DNA from: Bacteroidota bacterium
GTDB taxonomy: Bacteria > Bacteroidota > Bacteroidia > Flavobacteriales > Schleiferiaceae
DNA: 64,000 bases
Direction of reading: 5' to 3'
NCBI GenBank assembly: GCA_024742495.1
Contig: JANSYJ010000006.1
Location: 119,695 to 183,694, forward strand
The first letter of the stretch is position 1. Every line of letters starts with the position of its first letter. The notes under the pieces are model-generated. The model was not told where the DNA came from. It worked only from the letters and a program-made list of their open reading frames with translations, and did no database searches. Of this stretch, positions 8,036 through 16,177 are shown piece after piece. The translations under genes were made by a program, and so were the position numbers.

Positions 8036-9141
8036 TCATTGGCTACGAAGCAAAAAGAATTTATCACAACCGCAGTGGTTTAGGTAATTATGGCCGAAAC
8101 TTAGTTCGAAGCCTAAACCAATATTACCCGCAAATAGAATTGAGGCTTTACAATCCTTGGCAAGGTTCGGTTTCTTTTAAGCCAGGCGGAAATGTACTGG
8201 AGCGACTGCCAACTCCTAAATCCAAGCTTTATGCCCAAATGTGGCGGAGAAGCCTGGTTTGTAAGCAAGCTAAAAAAGAAGGCGTTCAATTGTTTCATGG
8301 CCTTTCGGCTGAGCTGCCCCAAGGCTTAAGTAAGCAAGGAATAAAATCCATTGTTACCGTCCACGATCTTATCTTTTTACGCTTCCCAAATCTCTACAAA
8401 CGCATTGATCGAAAAATATACGAGCGAAAAGTTCGAAAGGCTTGTACTAATGCCGATTTAGTGGTGGCCATTAGCGATCAAACTCGCGATGACATCATTC
8501 AATTCTTGGGCATTAGTCCATTAAAAATTAAGGTGATAGGCCAAGGTTGTGCCCCCGAATTTTGGGAAGACCATCGCCCAAGTGCTAGGACTTACCTGGA
8601 GGAGCAAAAGCTTCCAAAAAAATACGCCCTATTTGTTGGTACTCTAGAAGAGCGTAAGAACCCCATATTGGCAGCCCAGGCTTGCTTAGCGGAAAACATT
8701 CCCCTTTTATTGGTGGGCAAGCCTAAAAAATACTGGACCGACTTTTATCAGGCTTTAAGCCCTAAGGAGCGAGAATTGATTTATCCCTTAAGTGGCCTTA
8801 GTCAAAAAGAATTAGCTGGCTTATATCAGCTAGCACAAGTGTTCATCTACCCCTCTAACTTTGAAGGCTTTGGAATACCATTGGTAGAAGCCATGGCCAG
8901 CAAAACGGCTTTAATAAGTTCTAAAAACTCCGCTTTAAAAGAAGTAGCTGGCCCAGGAAGCATATTGTTAAAAGAGAATAGTCTGCCGGAATTAAAAGAA
9001 GCCTTAAAGGTTTTTTGGAGTGATGAGAATTTCCGCGCCCAAGCGATTCTAAAGAATTCTAATTTTGTGCAGCAGTTTCAAGACCAGGTTATTGCAGAGC
9101 AATGGTTTCAAACTTATTCAGACCTTTTAGGCCATGGTTAA
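8032..9141 (+). CDS. family 4 glycosyltransferase
   Basis: A 369-residue GT-B fold glycosyltransferase. It starts at the ATG at 8032, which overlaps the preceding TGA as ATGA; the in-frame ATG at 8014 is less likely. The N-terminal Rossmann domain opens with the acceptor-side loop NRSGLGNYGRNL (about residues 14-25). The C-terminal half has the GT4 landmarks FVGTLEERKNP and FIYPSNFEGFGIPLVEAM, where the EGFGIPxxE motif binds the nucleotide-sugar donor. It is probably a mannosyl- or glucosyl-transferase of lipopolysaccharide or exopolysaccharide assembly on the cytoplasmic face of the membrane. Two further glycosyltransferase genes follow with short overlaps. Confidence 0.88.
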   Translation: MIIGYEAKRIYHNRSGLGNYGRNLVRSLNQYYPQIELRLYNPWQGSVSFKPGGNVLERLPTPKSKLYAQMWRRSLVCKQAKKEGVQLFHGLSAELPQGLSKQGIKSIVTVHDLIFLRFPNLYKRIDRKIYERKVRKACTNADLVVAISDQTRDDIIQFLGISPLKIKVIGQGCAPEFWEDHRPSARTYLEEQKLPKKYALFVGTLEERKNPILAAQACLAENIPLLLVGKPKKYWTDFYQALSPKERELIYPLSGLSQKELAGLYQLAQVFIYPSNFEGFGIPLVEAMASKTALISSKNSALKEVAGPGSILLKENSLPELKEALKVFWSDENFRAQAILKNSNFVQQFQDQVIAEQWFQTYSDLLGHG

Positions 9142-9892
9142 AATTTCGGCGGTCGTAATAACCTTTAACGAGGAGCGAAATATTAAGCGATGCCTTCAAT
9201 CGCTGCAAAAGGTAGCGGATGAAATCGTGGTGGTGGATTCCCATAGCAGGGATCGCACCAAAGAATACGCCCTGCAATTAGGCGCTCGTTTTATTGTCCA
9301 CGACTTTGAAGGCCATATTCAACAAAAAAATTGGGCCATTAGCCAGGCCTCCCATCCACATGTTCTCTCCTTAGATGCCGATGAAGCCCTCGATGCCGAA
9401 ATGGAAGCCGCAATTTTAAAGCTCAAGGAAAATTGGAAAGGTGATGGCTATTATCTAAATCGACTAACCAATTACTGTGGCAAGTGGATAAAACATGGAC
9501 TTTGGTATCCCGATCGAAAATTGCGACTATGGGACAGTCGAAAAGGTGCTTGGGCTGGTCAAAATCCGCATGACACCTATATTATGGAGGAGGGTGCAAA
9601 CTTAAATTCCCTTCCTGGTCATTTATTGCATTACAGCTTCTATACTTTTGATGAGCACCTTGCACAAATACACCGATTTACGGATATTTCTTCCCGAGCG
9701 GCTTTTGAGAATGGTAAGAAATCAAGCCTTTTAAAGATCATTTTTTCACCCACCTTAAAGTTCGTGCGCGCCTATATTTTTAGAGCTGGTTTTTTAGATG
9801 GAAAAGAAGGTTGGATGATTGCCCGCTGGAGTGCCTATGCTACTTATTTGAAATATACCAAGTTAATGCGTTTGCAAAAAAATGAAGCCTAA
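9134..9892 (+). CDS. family 2 glycosyltransferase (WaaE/KdtX-like)
   Basis: A 252-residue GT-A enzyme. The start region KISAVVITFNEERNIKRCL is the classic GT2 first strand and nucleotide loop. VVDSHSRDRTKEYA is the first aspartate region and LSLDADEALD contains the metal-binding DAD. The central block (YYLNRLTNYCGKWIKHG, then LRLWDSRKGAW) is characteristic of the lipopolysaccharide core glucosyltransferases WaaE/KdtX. It therefore most likely adds a sugar to the inner core or a related glycan. The gene overlaps its neighbours by 8 nt on the left and 11 nt on the right, within one operon. Confidence 0.88.
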   Translation: MVKISAVVITFNEERNIKRCLQSLQKVADEIVVVDSHSRDRTKEYALQLGARFIVHDFEGHIQQKNWAISQASHPHVLSLDADEALDAEMEAAILKLKENWKGDGYYLNRLTNYCGKWIKHGLWYPDRKLRLWDSRKGAWAGQNPHDTYIMEEGANLNSLPGHLLHYSFYTFDEHLAQIHRFTDISSRAAFENGKKSSLLKIIFSPTLKFVRAYIFRAGFLDGKEGWMIARWSAYATYLKYTKLMRLQKNEA

Positions 9893-10970
9893 GAAAGTAC
9901 TTCATATATCCACCGCACGCTCATGGCGAGGTGGTGAGCAGCAAATTGCCTATTTGGTTCAAGAGCTTAAAAAGTTGGGGCTTCAACAACATATTGCCTG
10001 CATAAAAGATGCGCCCCTTCATCAATGGGCCTTGCAAAATGATATACCGGTTTTAGCCCTGCGGAAATCGAGCTCCATTGATCTCCGCTTCTCTTATCAG
10101 CTTAAAGCTTATAGCAAAAAAGAGGCATTTGATATTTGGCATGCCCATGATGCCCATGCCCATGGATTTGCGGTTTATGCCCAGCACTTTTTTAAGGCTG
10201 TAGCGCGCTTAATTGTATCGCGGCGCGTAGATTTTCCGGTAGCAAAATCGAAGCTTAGTGCCTTTAAATACAATCACCCATGCGTTTATCGCTATCTGGC
10301 GGTAAGCGATGCCATTGCGGATATATTGAGAAGCACCCTGAAAAATCCCAATCGCGTTTTCACCGTGCACAGCGCTAATAATCCGCAACGATTTGAAAAT
10401 CCGGAAAGGGGAAAAATTAGGCAGGAGTTTAGCGCTATTGCTGATCGTTTTTGGGTAGGAAATGTCGCGGCCTTAACTGGTCATAAGGATTTGTTTACCT
10501 TTTTGGATACCGCAAAATACCTGGTGCATAAAGATCCTCAAATGCATTTCTTTATTGCCGGCACGGGCGAATTGGAAAATGAACTTAAGGCCCACGCCGC
10601 TAATTTAGAGTTAGATACACATTGCAGCTTTTTAGGCTTTCGAGATGATGTGCCCTCAATTTTAGCCGACCTGGATTGTTTCTTGTTTAGCTCTGAAATG
10701 GAAGGCTTAGGTACTTCCGTATTGGATGCCTTCGCCAGTAAAACTCCCGTTGTTGCTACTAATGCTGGCGGCATCCCAGAAATGGTGAAGCATGAGGAAA
10801 GCGGTTTAATTTGCGCGGTAAAAGACTATGCCGCTTTAGGCGAAGCCGTCTTGAGGATTAAAAATGAAGCAAAACTTAGGGAGCAAATTATAGAAGGTGC
10901 CCTGCTAAAGCTTAAAGATTTTAGTCCTCAAAAAATGGCGGAAAGCACCATCAGTCATTATCAGGCTTAA
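9882..10970 (+). CDS. family 4 glycosyltransferase
   Basis: A 362-residue GT-B glycosyltransferase. The N-terminal domain contains KVLHISTARSWRGGEQQIAY, with the donor-side GG loop of lipopolysaccharide core transferases, and the DIWHAHDAHAH motif. The C-terminal domain has GNVAALTGHKD, FIAGTGELE, FLGFRDDVPSIL and SSEMEGLGTSVLDAFA. The last includes the E-x7-E-like donor motif in the form EGLGTSVLD. With the two preceding glycosyltransferases it forms a small glycan cassette. No polymerase or flippase is adjacent; an O-antigen ligase-like gene lies 26 kb downstream. Confidence 0.87.
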   Translation: MKPKKVLHISTARSWRGGEQQIAYLVQELKKLGLQQHIACIKDAPLHQWALQNDIPVLALRKSSSIDLRFSYQLKAYSKKEAFDIWHAHDAHAHGFAVYAQHFFKAVARLIVSRRVDFPVAKSKLSAFKYNHPCVYRYLAVSDAIADILRSTLKNPNRVFTVHSANNPQRFENPERGKIRQEFSAIADRFWVGNVAALTGHKDLFTFLDTAKYLVHKDPQMHFFIAGTGELENELKAHAANLELDTHCSFLGFRDDVPSILADLDCFLFSSEMEGLGTSVLDAFASKTPVVATNAGGIPEMVKHEESGLICAVKDYAALGEAVLRIKNEAKLREQIIEGALLKLKDFSPQKMAESTISHYQA

Positions 10971-10995
10971 ACTTTCCAAAGGATTTAGAAAGCAC

Positions 10996-11003
10996 TACTT
11001 TTG
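10996..11003 (+). promoter_or_regulatory. -7 promoter box TACTTTTG
   Basis: An exact TAnnTTTG match 16 bases before the ATG at 11020, in the gap after the glycosyltransferase cassette. It probably starts the transcript for the small membrane protein and the CCA-adding enzyme. Confidence 0.5.
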
Positions 11004-11019
11004 CCCTCCATTATAAGCC

Positions 11020-11370
11020 ATGCTATTTACTTTCTATTTCATAACCTTCTTGGTCGTTACAGCGATGCTATTCCTATTCCACCGGAAGATGGCTTTGCAA
11101 TTGCAATATTTGGAGCTTAAAGCTAAAAAAACACCAACACCGATCGCACAGTTTTTACGCTTCGATTGGAGTGATGCCAAGGCGCGCAATTCGCGAAAAG
11201 AGGCTTTCCTGCTCTTTCCAATGCTGTATGGAATTCCCTTTGAGGAAGGTGAACGCGAAGATTTGCAGCAAATAAAATTTAAAATTAAACGCAGTCATAT
11301 CGGCATTTACTTCTGCTTAATTGTTTTCATTAGCCTCGGTGTTTTATCGGAAAAGATTCTTCCTGCCTAA
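11020..11370 (+). CDS. small membrane protein of unknown function
   Basis: A 116-residue protein with a hydrophobic helix at each end: about residues 2-20 (FTFYFITFLVVTAMLFLF) and about 92-112 (IGIYFCLIVFISLGVLS). A basic middle part contains several Lys and Arg residues. The two helices suggest a hairpin in the inner membrane with the middle in the cytoplasm. I recognise no family. It lies directly upstream of cca with a two-base gap and a promoter box in front, so the two are probably co-transcribed. Confidence 0.65.
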   Translation: MLFTFYFITFLVVTAMLFLFHRKMALQLQYLELKAKKTPTPIAQFLRFDWSDAKARNSRKEAFLLFPMLYGIPFEEGEREDLQQIKFKIKRSHIGIYFCLIVFISLGVLSEKILPA

Positions 11371-11372
11371 GT

Positions 11373-12785
11373 ATGAAGGAAGCATTGAGTCATAGCATAT
11401 TTAGCCTTATTGGAGAGGCGGCTGATGAATTGGGTTTTGAGGCCTATGTGATTGGTGGCTATGTGCGTGATTGCATTTTAAAGCGCAAGGAGCCAAAAGA
11501 CATAGATATTGTTGCGGTTGGATCTGGAATCGTCTTGGCTAAGAAGGTGGCGGAAAAATTAGGTGGCAAAAAAGTTAGCGTCTTTAAAAATTTTGGAACC
11601 GCTCAAATAGTTCTTCAAAAAGAAGGCTTGGAGCTTGAGTTTGTTGGCGCCCGACGGGAATCTTATCAAAGAGATAGTCGCAAACCGATAGTTGAAAATG
11701 GCAGTCGTGAAGACGATCAAAAACGTAGAGATTTTACCATAAACGCATTAGCCTTAAGCTTAAACAAGGGGAGTTTTGGCGAAATGCTTGATCCCTTCAA
11801 TGGAATTCAAGATTTGAATGATGGCTTAATTCGCACCCCCTTAGATCCAAACATCACATTTAGTGATGATCCCTTGCGGATGATGCGAGCCATACGTTTT
11901 GCGACTCAATTGGATTTCACCATCGACGAGCAATGTCTGCAAGCGATTAAGGATCAAAGCAGTCGCTTGAAGATTATTAGTAAGGAACGAATTGTAGAGG
12001 AGCTGCATAAAATCATGTCTGCTTCCAAGCCATCCAAAGGATTAATTCTTTTGCAACGTTGCGATTTAATGCAATATTTCCTTCCAGAAGTTATAGCCTT
12101 ATTGGGAGTGGAAGAAATTGAAGGTCAAAGTCATAAAGATAATTTTTACCACACCGTCCAGGTGGTAGATAATGTGGCCGAGCGCAGTGATAATATGTGG
12201 CTGCGCTATGCTGCCCTATTTCACGATATAGGAAAAGCGCCTACTAAGCGCTTCGTAAAGGGTACCGGGTGGACCTTCCACAATCATGAGTTTGTAGGTT
12301 CAAAGATGGTTAACTCCATTTTTAGGCGCTTAAAAATGCCTTTGGGCGATGCGCGTAAATATGTACAGAAAATGGTTATGCTTAGTTCCCGCCCTCAAGC
12401 GGTAGCTGAAGACCAGGCGACAGATTCGGCTGCCAGAAGGCTCTTATTTGACGCTGGGGATGAAATTGAAGATTTGATGCTCCTTTGTGAATCCGATCTC
12501 ACCACCCGTAATGAAAAGAAAAAAAGACGCTTCCTCAATAAATATCAAGAAGTGCGTGAGCGTTTAAAAGAGGTTGAAGAAAAAGACCGGCTGCGCAATT
12601 TTCAACCCCCAGTGGATGGGGCGGAAATTATGGAACTCTTTGCCCTTAAACCTGGAAGAGAGATTGGTGTTTTAAAAACTGCAGTAAAAGATGCTATCTT
12701 AGATGGAGCGATTGAAAATGATCGTGACCAAGCCTTGAAATTTCTGCTCAACAAGGCTAAAGAAATGGGATTGCAAGCAAAATAG
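11373..12785 (+). CDS. cca: CCA tRNA nucleotidyltransferase with HD domain
   Basis: A 470-residue class II tRNA nucleotidyltransferase that adds or repairs the 3' CCA of tRNAs. The head domain shows YVIGGYVRDCILKRKEPKDI with the catalytic DID (DIDIVAVG), then RRDFTINALAL and the template-like segment in DDPLRMMRAIRFATQLDF. A C-terminal HD phosphohydrolase domain follows (ALFHDIGKAPTKRF), as is usual in Bacteroidota and E. coli enzymes, where it can have phosphatase or phosphodiesterase activity. The length matches Bacteroidota homologues. Confidence 0.95.
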   Translation: MKEALSHSIFSLIGEAADELGFEAYVIGGYVRDCILKRKEPKDIDIVAVGSGIVLAKKVAEKLGGKKVSVFKNFGTAQIVLQKEGLELEFVGARRESYQRDSRKPIVENGSREDDQKRRDFTINALALSLNKGSFGEMLDPFNGIQDLNDGLIRTPLDPNITFSDDPLRMMRAIRFATQLDFTIDEQCLQAIKDQSSRLKIISKERIVEELHKIMSASKPSKGLILLQRCDLMQYFLPEVIALLGVEEIEGQSHKDNFYHTVQVVDNVAERSDNMWLRYAALFHDIGKAPTKRFVKGTGWTFHNHEFVGSKMVNSIFRRLKMPLGDARKYVQKMVMLSSRPQAVAEDQATDSAARRLLFDAGDEIEDLMLLCESDLTTRNEKKKRRFLNKYQEVRERLKEVEEKDRLRNFQPPVDGAEIMELFALKPGREIGVLKTAVKDAILDGAIENDRDQALKFLLNKAKEMGLQAK

Positions 12786-12789
12786 AATC

Positions 12790-13266
12790 ATGAGTATTAA
12801 AATTCGAGTTGTCCTCGATTGGGAAGAAGAAGACGTTTTGCGGGATTTATTACTGCCCGCTCATCTTAAACTAGATGAACTGCATACGGCCATTTTACAG
12901 AGCTTTCAATTAAGCCCCGGCGAAATGGCAAGCTTTTATCGCAGCAATGAAAACTGGGATCAGGGTGAGGAAATTCCCCTAATGCCTTTCGACCCGGAGC
13001 AGCCAAGCATGAAAGATTTAGCATTAAGTGAACTACTTATGGCTAAGGAGGATCGCATGCTTTATGTCTATGATTTCTTAGAAATGTGGACCTTCTTTAT
13101 TGAGTGCCTTGCCGTTGATGATATTAAAATTGAGCAAAGTAAGGTCGTGTTGATCCAAGGCAAAAGGCCCGCTGAAGCCCCAGAACGACCTGAGGCCGAG
13201 TCGGGAGGCGGACTTTTTGATGATTTGGATTTAGACTTAGGTGAGTTTGAGGATTACGAAGCGTAA
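12790..13266 (+). CDS. PRiA4_ORF3-like (IS1096 TnpR-like) protein
   Basis: A 158-residue protein resembling the plasmid pRiA4b ORF-3 family, often labelled IS1096 element passenger TnpR family. The family is suggested by the short beta-grasp-like start SIKIRVVLDWEEEDVLRDLL, then LKLDELHTAILQSF, and a later YVYDFLEMWTFFIECL block corresponding to the YxYDFGDxWxHxI signature. The tail is strongly acidic (GGGLFDDLDLDLGEFEDYE). There is no transposase beside it, so here it seems to be an ordinary chromosomal gene of unknown function. Its end overlaps the convergent gene by 13 bases. Confidence 0.75.
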   Translation: MSIKIRVVLDWEEEDVLRDLLLPAHLKLDELHTAILQSFQLSPGEMASFYRSNENWDQGEEIPLMPFDPEQPSMKDLALSELLMAKEDRMLYVYDFLEMWTFFIECLAVDDIKIEQSKVVLIQGKRPAEAPERPEAESGGGLFDDLDLDLGEFEDYEA

Positions 13267-13559
13267 CCGATTACCACTGAAAAAATTCGATGCACAGGTA
13301 TTAAGCGACCCGCTTTTAGTAAGACCTTATTGTCAGTTATTGCCCAAATAGTGGTGTACACTTCTTTTGCCCCTTGGTCATCAAAAAAGCGAATAAGCAC
13401 CTTATGCTTGTGTAAATTGCCTAAACTTGTTGCTCTATGAAGCGCCTGTTTGCGTAAATCAATCGCTTCTTTACCTTCTAAAATTTCCTGTGGAGGAAAA
13501 TGATAACGGTCTAATGATTCTTTTTCTACCCTTTTAAAAGTATTAGTACTCCCTTCCAT
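13254..13559 (-). CDS. conserved-looking hypothetical protein
   Basis: A 101-residue cytosolic protein without a recognised family. It has a helical N-terminal half (QEILEGKEAIDLRKQALHRA) and a beta-rich C-terminal half (KVLIRFFDDQGAKEVYTTIW, then VLLKAGRLIPVHRIFSVVI), which looks like a small SH3- or Sm-like barrel. Codon use resembles that of its neighbours. It is divergent from the ABC exporter gene at 13624 and convergent, with a 13-base overlap, with the preceding gene. An upstream TAAATTTA in its direction (13582-13589) is one mismatch from the -7 consensus. Confidence 0.65.
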   Translation of the reverse strand: MEGSTNTFKRVEKESLDRYHFPPQEILEGKEAIDLRKQALHRATSLGNLHKHKVLIRFFDDQGAKEVYTTIWAITDNKVLLKAGRLIPVHRIFSVVIGYAS

Positions 13560-13623
13560 ACCCCATGTAATTTGATGTTTTTAAATTTACGAAAATTTCC
13601 TAATCACCTAAGACTAAAATAAT

Positions 13624-14514
13624 TTGGAAAAGATTCTTGAGCTCCATGCGCTCAGCAAAAATTACGGTCGCATAAAAGCCGTCGACCAGCTCAGTCTTGA
13701 GGTGGAAAAAGGAACGGTTTTCGGCATACTTGGGCCTAATGGTAGTGGTAAAACTACTACCCTAGGAATGCTATTAGGCGTAACCCGTCCGAGTGCAGGT
13801 TCCTTCTCTTGGTTCGGTGGCGAGCAAGCAGAGAAGGCAAAAAAACGAATAGGTAGTTTATTAGAGACGCCTAATTTTTACCCCTATATGACGGCCCGCC
13901 AAAATCTAAAATTGGTTGCCAAAATAAAGGAGTGTAAAAATCCTAATATCGAAGAAGTTCTGGAGCAGGTGAAATTACTGGACCGAGGTGATGATAAATT
14001 TAAAACCTACTCTTTGGGAATGAAGCAACGTTTGGCGATTGCTTCTGCCCTCTTAGGTGATCCCGATATTTTACTTTTAGATGAACCTACCAATGGTTTA
14101 GATCCGCGCGGAATTGCAGAAGTGCGCCAGCTAATCTTAGAAATTGCGGATCGTGGTACAACCGTTATCATGGCCAGCCACATCTTAGCAGAAGTTGAGA
14201 AAGTTTGTAATCATGTTGCCGTTTTAAAGAAAGGGGTATTAAAATACAGTGGCCTCGCTTCGGAGCTATCGGGTCATCTTGGGAAATTGGTGGTCGCTGC
14301 TGCTGATTTAGAACAGTTACAAAACACCTTACAAGAGCATCCTTCCATAAAACAAATTGAAAGAGATGGAAAAGTATTGGTGGTTCTTTTGCAAGAAAAG
14401 ATAGACCCCGCCTCTATTAACCGTTGGTTAGCCGAAAAAAATATTCACTTGAACCATTTGGAGCAAAGACAAGGTAGCTTGGAAGAAGGGTTCTTAAAAT
14501 TGATCGACTCATGA
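13624..14514 (+). CDS. ABC transporter ATP-binding protein (CcmA/NatA type)
   Basis: A 296-residue ABC ATPase. Walker A is GPNGSGKTT, the signature is YSLGMKQRLAIA, Walker B is ILLLDEP, the D-loop is NGLDPRG and the switch His lies in IMASHIL. It carries the C-terminal extension common in bacitracin- or antibiotic-type and NatA exporters. The start codon is TTG at 13624: an in-frame TAA sits at 13615-13617 and no ATG or GTG lies between, so TTG is the only reasonable choice. It overlaps the permease gene by ATGA. The substrate is unknown. Confidence 0.9.
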   Translation: MEKILELHALSKNYGRIKAVDQLSLEVEKGTVFGILGPNGSGKTTTLGMLLGVTRPSAGSFSWFGGEQAEKAKKRIGSLLETPNFYPYMTARQNLKLVAKIKECKNPNIEEVLEQVKLLDRGDDKFKTYSLGMKQRLAIASALLGDPDILLLDEPTNGLDPRGIAEVRQLILEIADRGTTVIMASHILAEVEKVCNHVAVLKKGVLKYSGLASELSGHLGKLVVAAADLEQLQNTLQEHPSIKQIERDGKVLVVLLQEKIDPASINRWLAEKNIHLNHLEQRQGSLEEGFLKLIDS

Positions 14515-15359
14515 TGCGTTTATTTATCATTGAGTGGTACAAACTCAAGAACCACCGTTTCTTCTGGATTGGCATGGGCCTATTCTTGCTGCTCTTATCT
14601 ACCCTACTTATTTATTTCGGAAAATTCGAGCTGCCGATAAATCGCGAAAGCGACGGCAGTATGGAAGGGGACATGATGAGCATGCTAATTCCCAAGAACT
14701 TTGAGGAAGCAGGTTTTTACCTCATGCCCTACCTCTGGCAAAATGGAACCTTTCTAGCAGGCTTTTTCAAATTTATTCCCGCTTTCCTAATGCTCTTTTT
14801 CATGAGTTCGGAATTCGAGTATCGCACTTATCGACAGAATATCATTGATGGGCTTTCTATTTCTGAATTCTTTATTTCTAAAATATTCAGCTTAATGCTC
14901 TTTACCTTGCTTAGTACCTTGGTAGTAGGACTAACCGTAATATCGCTGGCTTTCGCCTATAATGATATGCTGGAAATAAACCTATGGCAGCAAAGTGAAT
15001 TCCTTTTGGGCTTCTTTATGGAAGTCTTCTTTATGCTCTCCTTTGCCCTATTCTTAGGTTTATTAGTGAAGAGAAGTGCGGTGGCCATCATTATACTCCT
15101 CATGTACTACTATGTTGTGGAGCCGGTGATTGGCGTTGTTTCTGATCATTTCCTTGGCTTAATGATTAGTGATTACTTACCCACCAATCCATCCAGGGAT
15201 TTAATTCCGCAGCCCTTTACTAGGATGTTTACCGTTCGCATGTTTACGCAGTTGGAAGAACTAGATGAAATGAATTGGGGCACCTTCGGTTTAGCAACCG
15301 CTTATAGCTTTGCCTTCTTAGGAGCGGCTTATGGCATTTTAAAGAAACGCGACATTTAA
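14511..15359 (+). CDS. ABC transporter permease (ABC-2 type)
   Basis: A 282-residue permease with six predicted hydrophobic segments, at about residues 18-36, 80-102, 127-150, 163-187, 190-212 and 258-275. The opening MMRLFIIEWYKLKNHRFFWI is typical of ABC-2 permeases (the EWxKLK motif), and EFEYRTYRQNIIDGLS is the conserved coupling-helix region. It pairs with the ATPase encoded just upstream through a four-base overlap and probably forms an exporter with 2+2 stoichiometry. The stop overlaps the ion channel start by one base. Confidence 0.87.
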   Translation: MMRLFIIEWYKLKNHRFFWIGMGLFLLLLSTLLIYFGKFELPINRESDGSMEGDMMSMLIPKNFEEAGFYLMPYLWQNGTFLAGFFKFIPAFLMLFFMSSEFEYRTYRQNIIDGLSISEFFISKIFSLMLFTLLSTLVVGLTVISLAFAYNDMLEINLWQQSEFLLGFFMEVFFMLSFALFLGLLVKRSAVAIIILLMYYYVVEPVIGVVSDHFLGLMISDYLPTNPSRDLIPQPFTRMFTVRMFTQLEELDEMNWGTFGLATAYSFAFLGAAYGILKKRDI

Positions 15360-16177
15360 TGGTTCAGGCCGCGGAGACATCTTGGAAAAGGAAATGGTAT
15401 CACATCATTTTTGAATCGGACACCAAAGCTGGTCGTCGCTTTGACGTGCTGCTTCTATTTGCGATTCTAGGAAGTTTGCTGGTTATCATGTTGGAATCTG
15501 TGCCGCGATTTAATGCACGCTATCCGCAAACCTTTGTGGTTTTAGAATGGTTCTTCACCATTCTCTTTTCCATTGAATACATCATCCGCCTAATTATAGT
15601 GAAACGGCCTTTGAGCTATACCAAAAGCTTTTATGGAGTTATTGATCTCATATCAATTCTTCCGAGCTATATGGCCATTTTCCTTGGTGGAGCGCAGTAT
15701 TTCATCGTAATCCGTAGCCTGCGTTTATTACGAGTATTTCGAGTACTTAAGATGGTGCGCTTTATTGGCGAGGCCAATGTATTGAGCGATGCCCTAAGAG
15801 CTTCGCGTCATAAAATTGCGGTCTTCCTAATTGCTGTGGTCTGCATTAACTTCATTATGGGTACGGTGATGTACATTGTTGAAGGCCCCGAATACGGTTT
15901 CGATAGCATCCCGACCTCCATATATTGGTGTATTGTTACCTTAACTACTGTAGGCTATGGGGATATCAGTCCGGGTACTCCCTTAGGTCAGTTTATCGCA
16001 TCAATTATCATGATCATGGGTTATGGCGTTATAGCGGTGCCAACCGGCATTGTAACTTCAGAAATAAACCGCTCTCAAAATCAAAAAGCACAGGCGATGA
16101 AGTCTTGTTCAGTTTGCGAAAGAAAGGGCATGGAGCCTGATGCCATATATTGCCAGTATTGTGGAGAAGCATTCTAA
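15359..16177 (+). CDS. voltage-gated potassium channel with C-terminal zinc ribbon
   Basis: A 272-residue six-helix Kv-type channel. Helices S1-S4 lie at about residues 30-155, and S4 reads SLRLLRVFRVLKMVRF with an Arg or Lys every third position. The pore helix and filter TLTTVGYGD lie at about 196-204, followed by S6 (IIMIMGYGVIAVPTGI). An extra feature is a short tail with a zinc-ribbon pattern, CSVCERKG then YCQYCGEAF, giving two CxxC pairs at the C-terminus; similar tails are known in some bacterial ion channels. It sits in the inner membrane. The zinc-ribbon codons overlap the start of miaA. Confidence 0.92.
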   Translation: MVQAAETSWKRKWYHIIFESDTKAGRRFDVLLLFAILGSLLVIMLESVPRFNARYPQTFVVLEWFFTILFSIEYIIRLIIVKRPLSYTKSFYGVIDLISILPSYMAIFLGGAQYFIVIRSLRLLRVFRVLKMVRFIGEANVLSDALRASRHKIAVFLIAVVCINFIMGTVMYIVEGPEYGFDSIPTSIYWCIVTLTTVGYGDISPGTPLGQFIASIIMIMGYGVIAVPTGIVTSEINRSQNQKAQAMKSCSVCERKGMEPDAIYCQYCGEAF

